Assembly (NCBI GenBank): GCA_963971535.1
Contig: OZ020589.1
Location: 79,976,878-80,040,877 of the forward strand
From: Notolepis coatsorum
Lineage: Eukaryota; Chordata; Actinopteri; Aulopiformes; Paralepididae
Reading direction: 5' to 3'
Length of the DNA: 64,000 nucleotides
The translations under genes were made by a program, and so were the position numbers. The notes under the pieces were generated by a model. That model had not been told where the DNA came from. It did no database searches and saw nothing but the letters and a program-made list of their open reading frames with translations. Below, in pieces: positions 46,690 to 59,092 of the stretch (positions are counted from its first letter, which is position 1; every line of letters starts with the position of its first letter).

Positions 46690-47730
46690 CCACAGTCGAA
46701 AAACACGCGCTTAAGTGCCCTTTTGAGTGAAAGAAATTAGAGGATGTGCCCTATTGGTGCCCCCACGGTTAAAAAATGCTCGCTAAAGTGCCCTTTTGAG
46801 TGAAAGAAATTAGAGGATGTGCCCTATTGGTGCCCCCACGGTTGGAAAACGCGCGCTTAAGTGCCCTTTTGAGTGAAAAAAATTGGAGGATGTGCCCTAT
46901 TGGTGCCCCCACGGTTGAAAAATGCGCGCTAAAGTGCCCTTTTGAGTGAAAGAAATTAGAGGATGTGCCCTATTGGTGCCCCCACGGTTGGAAAACGCGT
47001 GCTTACGTGCCCTTTTGAGTGAAAGAAATTAGAGGATGTGCCCTATTGGTGCCCCCACGGTTGGAAAACACACGCTTAAGTGCCCTTTTGAGTGAAAGAA
47101 ATTAGAGGATGTGCCCTATTGGTGCCCCCACGGTTGAAAAATGCACGCTAAAGTGCCCTTTTGAGTGAAAGAAATGAGAGGATGTGCCCTATTGGTGCCC
47201 CCACGGTTGAAAAACGCGCGCTTAAGTGCCCTTTTGAGTGATAAGAAATTAGAGGATGTGCCCTATTGGTGCCCCCACGGTTGAAAAACGCGCGCTAAAG
47301 TGCCCTTTTGAGTGAAAGAAATTAGAGGATGTGCCCTATTGGTGCCCCCACGGTTGAAAAACGCACGCTTAAGTGCCCTTTTGAGTGAAAGAAATTAGAG
47401 GATGTGCCTTATTGGTGCCCCCACGGTTGAAAAATGTGCGCTAAAGTGCCCTTTTGAGTGGCGAAAAATTAGAAGGTGTGCCCTATTGGTGCTCTTCCAA
47501 TGGTCTAAACTTGACCATGTGCCCCACGGTTAAATAATATCACGCAAAAGTGCCCTTTTGAGTGAAAGAAATTAGAGGACGTGCCCTATTGGTGCCCCTC
47601 TAATGGTTAAACGTGACCATGTGCCCCCACAGTTGAAAACATCACGCTAAAATTTCCTTTTTGAGTGTTGAAAATGAGAGGACGTGCCCATTGGTGCCCT
47701 TCCAATGGTCTAAACTTGACCATGTGCCCC
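46690..47730 (+). repeat. Minisatellite, 73-bp unit, about 13 copies
   Basis: The unit runs through GTGCCCTATTGGTGCCCCCA, CGGTTGAAAAACGCGCGCTA, AAGTGCCCTTTTGAGTGAAA and GAAATTAGAGGAT. The last copies diverge and carry CCAATGGTCTAAACTTGACC. The array runs into the transposase reading frame. Confidence 0.95.
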
Positions 47731-49618
47731 ACGGCATGGTAAGATGGAGCAACTTCAAACAGAGACCACTGGAAGAGGCTTTCAGGAGGGCAGACGTAGA
47801 AGGCCAAGCCAAAAGAGAACAGGAACGACAAAGAAACAGGGAGCTAATGACAAGACTGGTAGACATCACATTGTATCTTGCACGGCAAGATGGGGCGTTC
47901 AGGGGTCATGATGAAAGTGGTACATCTTTGAACAAAGGGAATTTCCTTGAACTTGTACAGCAAAATATGACTCCACCATCAAAATGCACCTTGATAAAAT
48001 CAATCACATCCAGTCTCAACAGAAAAAAACACAGATATCACTGTTGTCCTACAAGACACAGAATGACATAATCAGTGCCCTTGCCACCTATGTCAGAAGA
48101 GTAATTCTCAAAGAAATGGAAGATTTCAAAATATTCTCCATTCTCTTGGATGAGACAACTGATGTTTCTCATGTCGAACAAGTGTCCTTTGTTGTTCGCT
48201 TTGTCCATCAGATGGAAATCAAGGAGAGATTTTTACAAGTTTGTGATGTGAGTGGAACAACAGCAAACGAATTGGAGAATGTTGTGATGACATTCCTTGA
48301 GGAGAATGGATTAAAAGTGGAAGACATCAGGGGCCAAGGCTACGATGGAGCCACAAATATGAGCGGAAGCTACAACGGTCTGCAGTCGCGAATTCAGAGC
48401 CACACTGAGAAAGCTTTATACGTGCACTGCCATGCCCACTGTCTCAACCTGGTCTTGGTGGAGAGTGCCAAATCAAGCCAGCATTTTGTTCGGTTTTTCA
48501 ATTTAGTTGAAAATCTGTACACTTTCATATCCAGATCTCCACGCCACGCTGCATTTGTGAAAATGCAACAGACCATGTACCCTGGCCAAAGACTCTGTGA
48601 ACTGAAAAGCCTGTCTGACACACGGTGGGCGTGTAGAGAAGATGCTCTGAGATCCCTGAAGAAGGTCCTTTCTGCTGTGGTGAAGCTGCTTCAGAACATG
48701 GCTGATAGTGATCCACCAGACTCTGCAGCAGGTGATGCCTGGATGCTCTTGCGTAGCATAGATTTTGAATGTATGCTATGCATGGAGATTGCCACACCTG
48801 TCTTCAATGAGACTGCCATCGCATCTGCTTCACTTCAGAGAAAAGACCTTGACTTGTCAGCATCATACACCATTGTGGAGGGAGTCATACAAAGAGTGAA
48901 AGCAATGAGGAAGGATGAAGAGTTCAAGGTCCTTTTCTCAAAAGCAAAAGGGCAAGCAGAGGCAGCAGGCATTGAGGTGCCAGAAGAAATACCTGGACAA
49001 ACAAGACGCAGGAAGGTACCTCAAAGGTACAGGTATAGCTCTCAATCTGCTACAGAGGACTACCAAGTCCAAGACTTGGAGGAGCACTACCGGGGAAAGG
49101 TGTTCTTTACCTTTCTTGACATACTCTCCCATGAGCTACACCGAAGATTCAAAGGCAAGGATGACACGCCTACTGGGTCAATCCTATCAGGTCTTCACTG
49201 CCTTACCATCTCAAGTCACTGGAAGGGCATGACAAACGACACAGCTGCTGTATCTGTCAGAGATGTGTGCCAGTTTTATGATGTAGAGGAAGAGAATGTT
49301 GTCACCGAACTCAAGGTATTCCACTCTTCATATGCTCTCCCCTCCAACAATGTCAAAGCTGCACTTAAAGTGCCTTAAAGACAATGATGTGGAATGCTCC
49401 TCAAAACATATGCTACAATACCAGTGACAACTGCTTCAGTAGAGCGATCATTCTCTGAGTCTAAACTGAAGCTGATCAAAACCCAGCTCAGAAACCGATG
49501 TGGAGGGAAAAGGCTCTCTGATCTTATGCTGCTTTCAATTGAGAGGGATATCCCAATTGATCATAATGAGGTCATTAACATATATAAACAGAGGACCAAA
49601 AGACGAATTCTGCTATGA
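47720..49618 (+). pseudogene. hAT transposase (ZMYM/TTF type), degenerate
   Basis: Three successive frames give one protein. The first reads NFKQRPLEEAFRRADVEGQA, the second ILLDETTDVSHVEQVSFVVR, then GQGYDGATNMSGSYNGLQSR, YVHCHAHCLNLVLVESAKSS and LSDTRWACREDALRSLK. The third reads IPVTTASVERSFSESKLKLI, the hAT dimerisation region. Frames change near 47980 and near 49370-49395, so two frameshifts are needed. The N-terminal zinc finger is missing; the first in-frame ATG (47661) lies in the minisatellite. The DETTD aspartate and the CHAHC motif are kept. It is dead as it stands. Confidence 0.85.
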
Positions 49619-49784
49619 CTCCCCCAACCACCATCTCCCTTCCATTGCAGCAATGGAGAGCCAGCACATACAAATCTGTCCATGAAAATAACCAACATAT
49701 TTTCATTAGAGGTGATAGAGGAGAGGACAGAGGATGGCAGGAGGGAGGAGTCAGTTGGTACAATATAGTAAGTTTAATGGAGAG

Positions 49785-50098
49785 AATGGGGAAGATAGGC
49801 AGGGGGAGGGAGAGAAAGAGAGGGAGAGAAGGAGAGGACAGGAGGAGAGGACAGGATGAGAGAGGGAGAGTAAAGGACAGGAGGAGAGAAGGAGAGGAGA
49901 GGACAGAAGGAGAGAAGGAGTGGACAGGAGGAGAGAAGGGGAGTACAGGAGGAGAGAAGGGGAGTATAGGAGGAGAGAAGGAGTACAGGAGAGTAGGGGA
50001 GTATAGGATGAGAGAAGGGGAGGAGAGGACAGGAGGAGAGAATGAGAGGAGAGGCGGAGTACAGGAGGAGAGAAGGGGAGGAGAGAGAAAGGAAGAAG
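49785..50098 (+). repeat. Purine-rich tract (GGAGA/GGACAGGAGGAGAGAAGG)
   Basis: About 310 bases have almost no pyrimidines on the plus strand, built from GGAGAGAAGG-like units. It can adopt triplex or quadruplex-like structure in principle. Confidence 0.9.
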
Positions 50099-50381
50099 CT
50101 CAACGGCACTCGAATTAACTTTAACTGTTAAACTGTTTTATGAAATAAAAATGTTAAAGGTGTATTTTTCCCTGTGTGTTTTTATCATAGAGGTGTGGTT
50201 ATACTATTAATCTGGATTGTCTATGTTATTCTAATGTTAATCTTAATCAAGGATGAACACTATTTCATCATACATGACGCATCATATCTTTTTGCTTACT
50301 GATGGGGTCCCATGTTGTGCAGTAGGTGCCCTTTTTTTTTATTTTCGCCCCTGCCCTTCAAACAGCCTGAGTCCGCCACTG

Positions 50382-51456
50382 CATGGTTCCCCAAGAGAGG
50401 CTTGGAGGGAGGCTTGCAGTTACACTATTAATCAGGTTTTAATCTGTTTCGGACATCATCCATACATGCATTGAATTGATTAACCTTCAGTTTATACCAG
50501 TGACACCTCATGGTCATCATCAGATAACAGTGCTTGAAAAGATAAATGCATTTTCTCAAATTCATTCATCAAAAACGTCAAAGGCTCATTCAATTTATCA
50601 AGTCACGACACGTCATCAAATCCATCAAACAGCGCATCTCCTCATATATTTTAAATCCAACTACAATATCACAATAACGTGTGACACTGTCACAGTGACA
50701 GTGATACAATTAAACAATCCACAGATTGTAATATGAATATGTAATTCATATCCACAAGCCATGCATTCAATGTATGTATGCTTGAATGAAACACAATCCG
50801 GGCGCTCCGTTAAGCAAATAAACAGCGGAGAATATGAAAGGAATCAGAGCCAAACAAGCGATAGGTTTCATTCATTAAAAACATCCCTGCAGGATTCACA
50901 TTTGCAATGCTCCCAATGTTATTAAAATAACCACATAATGTGTATATCGCACCTCACGAGCGCCGTATATATAACGTGCATTATTTAGGACAAAGTAAAT
51001 TTTGTATCAGCATTTTAGGTCTATTATTTAACATTTCAAAAGCCCCCTCTAGAAAAACGAAGCACAAAAACATAATTCAGAATGGTATAATGGGATCTAG
51101 ACTGTGAGAATTATTTCAGGAAGGGAGCTGCATTTCTTTGCGAGGGTGTGGCCATGCAGGTTATATTATCGTATAGCTTACGCTCTGCTCGTAGTGGAAC
51201 CTTATCCCTTTCAATCTAATTCTGAATAAAATTTCTCCACATGTACACACCTATCCGTCTGGCCACACCCACATCCGCTCCTCTACATAAGTGAGGACGT
51301 GGCCATACTAACAGCTCCTTCCCTATTTTCACCACCGACAAGTGTCTGTATACACCACTTGAGTTTAGTGCCGAAATAGTTGTTGGAAAGGAGCTACATG
51401 GACATTGTATCTTATTTTTCTCTCTCTCGCCATTTTACGAGAAAAGCTAAGACATA
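50382..51456. other. Intergenic stretch, no recognised element
   Basis: I see no gene or clear repeat. The 3' half leads into the GC-rich ORF that follows. Confidence 0.4.
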
Positions 51457-52296
51457 ATGTTTGCACCTTCGGAGGGTTTGGACGCTCACAACGTCACCCT
51501 TCACCAGCGCTTCTCCATTGCTGCGTCCTCTGTGCGTCGTGGGGCGTCTCTGACTCCGCGGTCGTGGCAGTCAGATATGCCCGGGCGGCGCTCAGTGGTG
51601 AGTTTGCCTCTCCGAGGGGCCGTTGAGCCTCCATCTCCCGTGAGATGGCCTGGTTCCGGCCCTGGTTCCCCCGCCAGTGGACAGTCGGCCGATAGGCCAA
51701 CAGCTCCTCTGGTGGCTGCGGATTTGCGACGCAGACTCTTCGCCTCTGCTCGCTCTCGTCGTAGGGCGGCGAGCTGCAGGGGCGAACGGCCAGGCTTTGA
51801 GGTTGTGCTGGAGCCGGACGAGAGTTCTCTTGCCTCGTCTCCATTTCCGATGGAGACTGAGGATCATATGGAGGGGGCGAGAGCTCTCTTGTTCGATGCC
51901 CCAGTGGAGACGTATCATTCTCCCCCTCTGGGTGTGGCAGGGAGTGTTGCGTCTCCTTGGGGTCCCTTGTTCTCCGGTGTTGGGTTAGAACCTCCAACCC
52001 TGAGACAAGATGCCCAGCTATCTGCCGCGTCGGATGGTGGCGCCCGTGGCAGCCTCCCGTACGTGAGGGACGCGAGTGACGTGGAGGGAGGTACGCAAGG
52101 GGAGTTGCTTGCCTTGTTCCCCGAGCTCATGGCGGCCGCCGCAGCCGCTAATGGCGTGGCGTTGCCGCAGCCTCTGCCTGCACCTGTTCCTGATGACATG
52201 ATAGGTAATCTCTGGCAACGTCGTCCTGTGAGAGAGACAGGCATTGTCTGCCCATTCTTCCCATCAATGGAGGCCTACGTGAAACAGGGACAGGTA
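51457..52296 (+). CDS. Unrecognised GC-rich ORF, cut by a LINE insertion; possibly a gag-like retroelement fossil
   Basis: An open frame begins MFAPSEGLDAHNVTLHQRF and is rich in Pro, Arg, Ser and Ala. Near its end it has GELLALFPELMAAAAAANGV and CPFFPSMEAYVKQ, with a spacing that loosely recalls the N-terminal ORF of fish DIRS-like retroelements. It is GC-richer than its neighbours. A 7.9-kb LINE is inserted at its end. I do not recognise it for certain; if it is DIRS-like it is a broken fossil. Confidence 0.35.
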
Positions 52297-52405
52297 GGCT
52301 TCCGGTATGAGAGCGGAAGAGTAGCACGCATGTGGTGAGGCTCCTGGTCAAAAGAGCGAAAAACGGAGAAATAAGGACCCGAAAAGTGACGGAAAGTGAT
52401 CAAAA

Positions 52406-53521
52406 ATGAAGATGCAAACGAGAAGGAAGGAGGAGAAAACAAATATGAAGGAAAGAGAAATGGAGAACTCACAGGAAGAGGAGAGTTCGACGGAGCAGAA
52501 CCCCCGAGGCGAGACCGAGAAGGAGCAGGCGGAAGAAGGGGGAGTCTCGGCTGAGACAGACAAGGAAATGCCAGGATGGGCCGTGCGCATGCAGGCCGGG
52601 ATATTGGCGACCATAAAATTGAACTCGGACACGATGCAGGCGAACATGAAACTGAACTCGGACACGATAAGAAATGATATTGGGAAGTTACGGGAGGAAT
52701 TGAGGAAGGAACAAGAGGACTTCAGAGGTGAAATGAATACAGAAATCAAAAGGGTGGAGGAGAAGATGGCGGAACAGGATAGTAACGTAACAGAGGTACA
52801 GACTAGAACGGCGCAGATGGAGGAATGGAGCACAGAGATACACGAGGTGTTAACGTGTGTGATTCAAAAGCAAGAACAGATGGAGACAAAGATATCGGAC
52901 ATGGAGGGGAGGTCACGGAGAAATAACATCAGAATATGGGGATTGAAAGAAGGAGTCGAAGGGGAATCGGTGATCCAATATGTGGAAGAGCTTATCAAGG
53001 AACAACTGAAGGAGAAAGGACTGGAAAAAATGGAGATACAGAGGGCCCACAGGGCGTTGGCTCCGAGACCGAAACCGGACAGACCTCCGAGGGCGGTGAT
53101 TATTAACTTTCTGAGGTTTGAGATTAAGGAGTTGATACTCAGAACCGCGTGGACCAAAAAGATAGAAATCGAGGGGAAAAGACTGTCGTTTGATCAAGAT
53201 TACTCGACAGCGGTGGCAATAACACGCAGGTCCTAGGCGGGACTGAAGAGAATTTTGAAAGAAAACGGTATGAAATTCCAGTCACCCATGACCTCGCTAA
53301 GGATACACTGGAAGGAAGGGACGGTGACATACGCGACGGCGCGGGAGGCGGCGGAGGAAATGAGGAGACGGGGGATGCAGATGGCGGAGGACGGAGAGGG
53401 AAGGAGACAGGAGGGCCAGACGCGGAGCCTGCAGCAGAGATTGGAGGGGGCACGCAGATGGACCAGAGCGGGAGATCGAGGCCCGGGAGAGGAGGGAGGA
53501 GAGAGGAGAAGGCCGAAGTGA
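52406..53521 (+). pseudogene. LINE ORF1 protein, one in-frame stop
   Basis: Residues 1-60 are acidic and charged. A coiled coil follows around MKLNSDTIRNDIGKLREELR. Then comes the L1-type RNA-binding core: MEGRSRRNNIRIWGLKEGVE, EIQRAHRALAPRPKPDRPPR and AVIINFLRFEIKELILRTAW. The frame stops with TAG at 53234-53236 and continues in the same frame through GLKRILKENGMKFQ and TYATAREAAEEMRRRG to TGA at 53521. This is the Transposase_22-like architecture of L1 ORF1. Confidence 0.8.
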
Positions 53522-54381
53522 GACGTGACAGACCGAAGGCGGAGACGAACGAGGAGGCCAGAGACGGAGAAGGAGGGGAGAGGAGGCGGGAGGATACGAA
53601 CGGATGAGTACACGCACAAGAGATTGAAAAACTATCCAAATAGAGACAAAATATAGAAACTGAAATAACATATACATAAACACACATTCCCAGGTAGAGG
53701 CAGGATATAGGAATGAACATAATGTATACATGAACACATAATACACAGGCCGACGGAGGAAATAAACGGAAATATAATTAGGTATGATAGACGGAACACA
53801 GAACATATTGAAACAAGTACATAGACACACGCTGAGAGTAACACAGTTGGAAGGGATTAAGGGGATAAATAGACATCACATAGAAAATAGAGAGGAGGAA
53901 AATAAAATAAAAAGGGGTACACAGAAGACACCACACACGGGTTTGGGAGGAAAGAGGGACATTGGAACATGCGAGCCGCATTGAGGGGGACCTAGGAAAT
54001 GGGGGTCTTTCAGAATGAAGGAGAGCGCTTTTGACCAGGAGCACCACAGCAGTAAAAACAGTAAGAATGCTGGACAAATATGACGGGCGGTTGGGGGCAA
54101 AGGTTTCAAACCCCCAAGTCGTCAGGAGGAGGCCTCTCACTAGGAGAGCAATTACTCCTCACCCACCAGCAGGGGACAGGGGGGGACACAGGGACCCCCC
54201 GAACGCCTTGGGAGCACTTTATGTAAAGTTTATGTTTTTTATTTATGTTAATCATTATATGTATTTGGTGAAGAGAGCGGAGGCTACAACCGGAGGGGGG
54301 AATGAATGTGACATGGGGGGGACTGACAGACGAAAGAAGAAGAAAGATGACAATGGTTAAAGGTATAAAAATGATGTCGTT

Positions 54382-54590
54382 GGGGTGCTCCAGTAGCACA
54401 CCATGTTACCGCGCTGCGTCGCGGGACTCCGTGCTGCGTCACGGATCTGGTTGACTCCGAGTTCGATTCCCGGACTCGCCGTCATTTGCCGAATGTCTCC
54501 CCCTGCTCTCTCTCCCGTTTCACCCTACAACTGTCGGTCATGCTTGACCAGAAAAGCGATAAACGCTAAAAAATAAAGTAAAAAAAAAAA
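54382..54590 (+). mobile_element. SINE (family C, tRNA-derived) inserted before LINE ORF2
   Basis: It begins GGGGTGCTCCAGTAGC and has GAGTTCGATTCCCGGACTCG as box B, TGTCGGTCATGCTTGACCAG in the tail and a poly-A end. The 15-bp duplications AAAAATGATGTCGTT (54367-54381 and 54591-54605) include the ORF2 start codon. A second copy is at 60512-60741. Confidence 0.9.
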
Positions 54591-55832
54591 AAAAATGATG
54601 TCGTTAAACGTTAATGGAATGAATAATGCGATAAAGAGGGGCAAAGTGATGTTGAAATGTAAAAAAAGTGAGATGGAAGTGATTTTTCTGCAGGAGACAC
54701 ATTTGGTAGCACAGGATCATGAGAAACTGAAGAGATTTGGATATGAAAATGCATACTATAGTTCCTTTAAACGGAACCCGAGGAGAGGAGTAATCACGTT
54801 AATCAAAAACACAGTCAAATTTGAATTGATCAAGGAAGTAAGAGACAAGGAGGGAAGGTTTGTTCTGGTGAAGGGGAAAATGGAGGACCAAATGGTTACG
54901 TTAGTGAATGTTTATGCACCCCCAGAGAGTGAGAGGGATTTATATGAGACCATTTTTTATATGATAGTGATGGAACTAGAAGGGATATTGATATGCGCGG
55001 GAGATTTTAATGTAGTACTGAATCACGACCTAGACACCACGAGTACTAGAAAAGGACGGGCACCAATCAGTAGATATATGAATATTCAGATGATGGAAAT
55101 GGGAATTACAGATGTTTGGAGGGGGATGCACGCCATGGACAGGGAATACACACATTACTCACACCCGCACGTGACATATGCGAGAATAGACTACTTTTTG
55201 ATGACGACGGGGGACAGTTACAGGGCACGGGAGAGCAGAATAGGAGTAGCGGACATATCGGATCACAGTGCCATATATCTGACAGTAGATCTAGAAGGGA
55301 GACGAAGGAACACGATCTGGAGACTAAATGTAGGAATATTAAATAACAAGGGGGTGGTGAGTCAGATCAAGGAGGAGATAGCCAGATATAAGGAAGAAAA
55401 TGACAACGGGGCGGTAGATCCGAACATTCTATGGGACACACTGAAGGTGGTGATAAGGGGGAAATTGATGGAGAAGACAGCAATGCTGAAGAAGGCCAGA
55501 ACGGAGACATATCACAATCTGATAGGGAAGCTGAAGAAGCTAGAGGGGAGACACCAGATATAAAAAAAACAGGAAACGCTCGGAGAAATCAAAGAAGTAA
55601 AGGCCAGGATAAATAGGGAATTATTGACGGAAATAGAAAAGAAAGCGAGGTTCATGAAACAAACGTACTATGAAGGGGGACCAAAAGCGACCAGACTGTT
55701 GGCTAGGAGAATTAGGACGCAACAGAAGTTGAACACGATACACACAATAAGGGATACAAAGACTAATGAAATATTGAGGGACCCAGCTGAAATAGAGAGG
55801 ACATTTAGAGAATACTATGAGAAACTATACAC

Positions 55833-56919
55833 TCCACATGGCTTTTTTACATACAGTTACGCCTATGTTTGAAGTCTCACGGTGTTCCATTACACATACC
55901 AGTTGAACACCACAGTACCACAAATTTTTCTATGAAAGAGAAACATTGGGAGGTTTTGTATCAGGTTTTTATTATCAATTACTAACGTCCTCGTATGAAA
56001 CCCTTCAACTAGACACTGTCTGGAGGAGGGATATTCCAGACCTGGAAAGTGACTTTGATTGGCAAGAAGCATGGGCAAATGTCCGTCTTACATCAAGGAA
56101 CCCGGACCATCAACAAATCAATCTTAACTATATTCACAGGACATACTTGACTCCTATAAGACTGAACAGAATGGGCCTGAAACAGGACTCAAAATGCTCT
56201 CAAATTGAGACGAAGGGTTATTTATGCACATGTATTGGGACTGCCCACCAGTTAAGGCATTCTGGAAAGATGTGACCCATCAATTATCAAAACTCGTATC
56301 TTGGAATATACCAGTACACCCCTCTGTATTGCTTTTAAATGATGTTTTTGAGTTTGCAGTAAATCCACAGCTAAAGAGATTGGTCTTATCGGGTATCACA
56401 GTAGCTAAAAAACTGATCGCATCACGCTGGTTTCAACCGGAAAAAATGTGCCGGAAAGTTTGGTCTCTTACATATCTCGATGTGATATATCAAGAAATAT
56501 CTACAGCAAGAATTCTGGGTCTCAACGAATCCAAAATGTCAATGTGGGTAGAAGTGGTGGAGAGAATAAAAGCTAGCTTATAATGGTAGTGTCTGGTTAG
56601 GAGTGAGGGATAATGGAGGTACTATCCAAGGAGGGGTCCGGGAGGGGGGGGTTCGAGCTGGAGCATATGTGTGTAGGGTTTTAGAAAATAGGTATTAGGG
56701 GTATGTCCTATATAAGCATTTGTATAATTGTTAATTTCGCTGGATATACACTGTATACGGTTAAAATATTATTATAGACTTTTTTTTTGTCTTGTTTCTG
56801 TACTTGCATGTAATTTTAACCACCTTGACTGTTAGTTTCATTATGCATTATGTGTTGAGTACTGACTTTTAATAATTTTTTGTTTTGCAATAATAAAAAA
56901 AATATAAAAAAAAAAAAAT
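55833..56919 (+). mobile_element. 5'-truncated L1/Tx1-like LINE inserted in ORF2
   Basis: Its coding part reads WRRDIPDLESDFDWQEAWAN, HRTYLTPIRLNRMGLKQDSK, then MYWDCPPVKAFWKDVTHQL, the ORF2 C-terminus with its Cys/His region, with frame breaks. It ends in an A-rich tail. The 13-bp duplications AGAAACTATACAC are at 55820-55832 and 56920-56932. It belongs to a different subfamily from its host. Confidence 0.88.
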
Positions 56920-59020
56920 AGAAACTATACACACAGCCAAAAGCAGCGGGAGAAGAGGAAATAGAAGCATATCTGGAGAAGCTAGAGTTACCATGGATAG
57001 GGAAAGAACAGAATGAAGAATTAAATAAAATAATTACGGAACGAGAACTGGAAGAGGCAATTAGTAGAGCTAAAAACAACAAGTCTCCGGGGAGTGACGG
57101 ATTCCCATCGGAATTCTACAAGACATTTAGAACTGAATTAGCACCCATGTTAGGGGCGGCGTTCAGACACACGATGGAAGAGGGAAAAATGCCCCCCCCC
57201 TCGTGGAAGGAAGCCATAATCACCACGATACCGAAGGAAGGGAAGGATAGGGAATTATGTAGTAGTTTCAGACCTGTGTCCATACTCAACGTGGATTACA
57301 AGATGTATACATCGATAATATCAAAGAGATTTGAGACGTTTATGCCAGACATTATAGATGAAGATCAAACTGGATTTATTAAAGGGAGACAGACACAGGA
57401 CAACGTGAGAAAGACATTACACATAGTAGAGGAGATACAAAAACAAGGGGGTAGCGCGGTACTGATTAGCCTAGATGCAGAAAAAGCATTCGACAGTGTG
57501 AGCTGGACATTTTTATATAAAACATTGATGAGGTTCGGACTGAACGGGAGGGCGATGAAGAAGATCAAGGCGCTATATCAAGAACCGACAGTGAGGGTTA
57601 AGGTGAATGGCAGCTTGACGGATAGAATCAGATTAGAGAGGGCTACCAGACAGGGATGTTGTCTCTCACCGACGCTCTTCGCCGTTTTCATAGAACCTCT
57701 GGCACAACTGATCAGACAGACCGAGGACATTAAGGGAGTAAGGATAAAGGGAACGGAATATAAACTAGGCCTATTTGCAGACGACGTGATAGTATACATG
57801 AGGCAACCAGACAAGAGCTTCCCGGCACTGATGGATCTACTGAAGGAATATGGCCACTACTCAGGATACAATCTAAACGTGACAAAGACACAGACCTTAG
57901 CATGGAACTATACCCCAACGACGGAAATTAGGGAACAGTACGGGATAAGATGGGACATGGACAAGATTAAATACTTAGGGGTGAACATCACGAGAGGGGT
58001 GGAGAAACTGTTTGAGGCGAACTATACACAGATAAATCAGAACATCAAGAGAGACTTAGAGAGATGGACAGTAATGCCCTTGGACTTCAATTCAAGAATA
58101 GAGGTCATTAAAATGAACATACTATCAAGGTTACTGTACCTATTCCAGTCACTACCGATACAAATACCACAGAATCAATTCAGGGAGTGGGACAGACTGA
58201 TATCGAGGTTCATATGGGCGGGGAGAAGACCACTGGTCAGATATAAAACACTACAACTACCAAAGGAAGAGGGAGGGATAGCAGTACCCAGCCTACAAGA
58301 TTATTATTATGCAGCACAACTGAGAGCAGTGACGTGCTGGTGTAACGACAGATATGAGGCAAGATGGAAAGACATTGAAAAAGAAGGGGAGGGATACAAG
58401 ATACAAGCTCTGGTGGGAGATAGGGAACTATTCAAAGAAAAGGAGGGACTGTTAGATCCAATCACCAAATGCACCTTGACCATATGGAACAGAGTAGTAA
58501 AAACACACAAATTGGAGAAACAGACAGGGGTTCTGAGATGGGTAGCACATGACAAGAGATACAAACCAGGGAGGTTAGACCATGGATTCAGAAGGTGGGA
58601 GAGGGGGGGGGGGGGGGCAACAGCGATATGCAAAATGATAGAGAAGGGGGAAATGCAGACACTACAAAAATAAAAGGAGAAATTTGGACTAGAAAACAGG
58701 GACCACTTCAGATATCTACAGGTTAGAGACTACTACAACAAAGAAATAAGGGGGGCCAAAGACGAAGAACAGAATGGAATAATAAAGATGATAATATGGG
58801 CATACGAAGGGGGGCAAGGAAGAGTAATAATATCAGCAATATACCGGGCTATAATGAACAGCAAGGGACACACGACCGATTACATAAGGGAGAAATGGGA
58901 GAGAGAGCTAGAGATAGAAATAACAGGGAAGGAATGGGGGAACATATGCGAGGTGCAACATTCAACAACAGGATCGAGGATATGGAAAGAGTTTGGATGG
59001 AAAAACATAATCAGATTCTT

Positions 59021-59046
59021 TTTTTTTTTTTGTATTTTATTTAAAA

Positions 59047-59087
<41 letters not shown>
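59021..59087 (+). repeat. 67-bp T-run/(TA)n insertion with 14-bp target duplication
   Basis: TTTTTTTTTTTTGTATTTTA, an A run and a (TA)n run are bracketed by ATAATCAGATTCTT (59007-59020 and 59088-59101). Insert plus duplication add 81 bp, so the ORF2 frame stays open across it. Confidence 0.85.

Positions 59088-59092
<5 letters not shown>

Larger units (their letters stand above)
46672..50381 (+). mobile_element. hAT element with degenerate transposase and internal minisatellite
   Basis: The right end, inverted, is CAGTGGCGGACTCAGG (50381-50366), a known hAT-type terminus. The transposase lies at about 47720-49618. The left end is uncertain, since the region is occupied by a 73-bp minisatellite. 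A purine-rich (GGAGA)n tract lies at 49785-50098. Confidence 0.7.

Noticed and set aside
49774-50109. Minus-strand open frame of Ser/Pro/Leu repeats
   Set aside because: It is only the translation of the purine-rich tract.
53139-53830. Long minus-strand frames rich in Ser, Pro and Leu
   Set aside because: They are shadows of the purine-rich LINE ORF1 and its downstream region.
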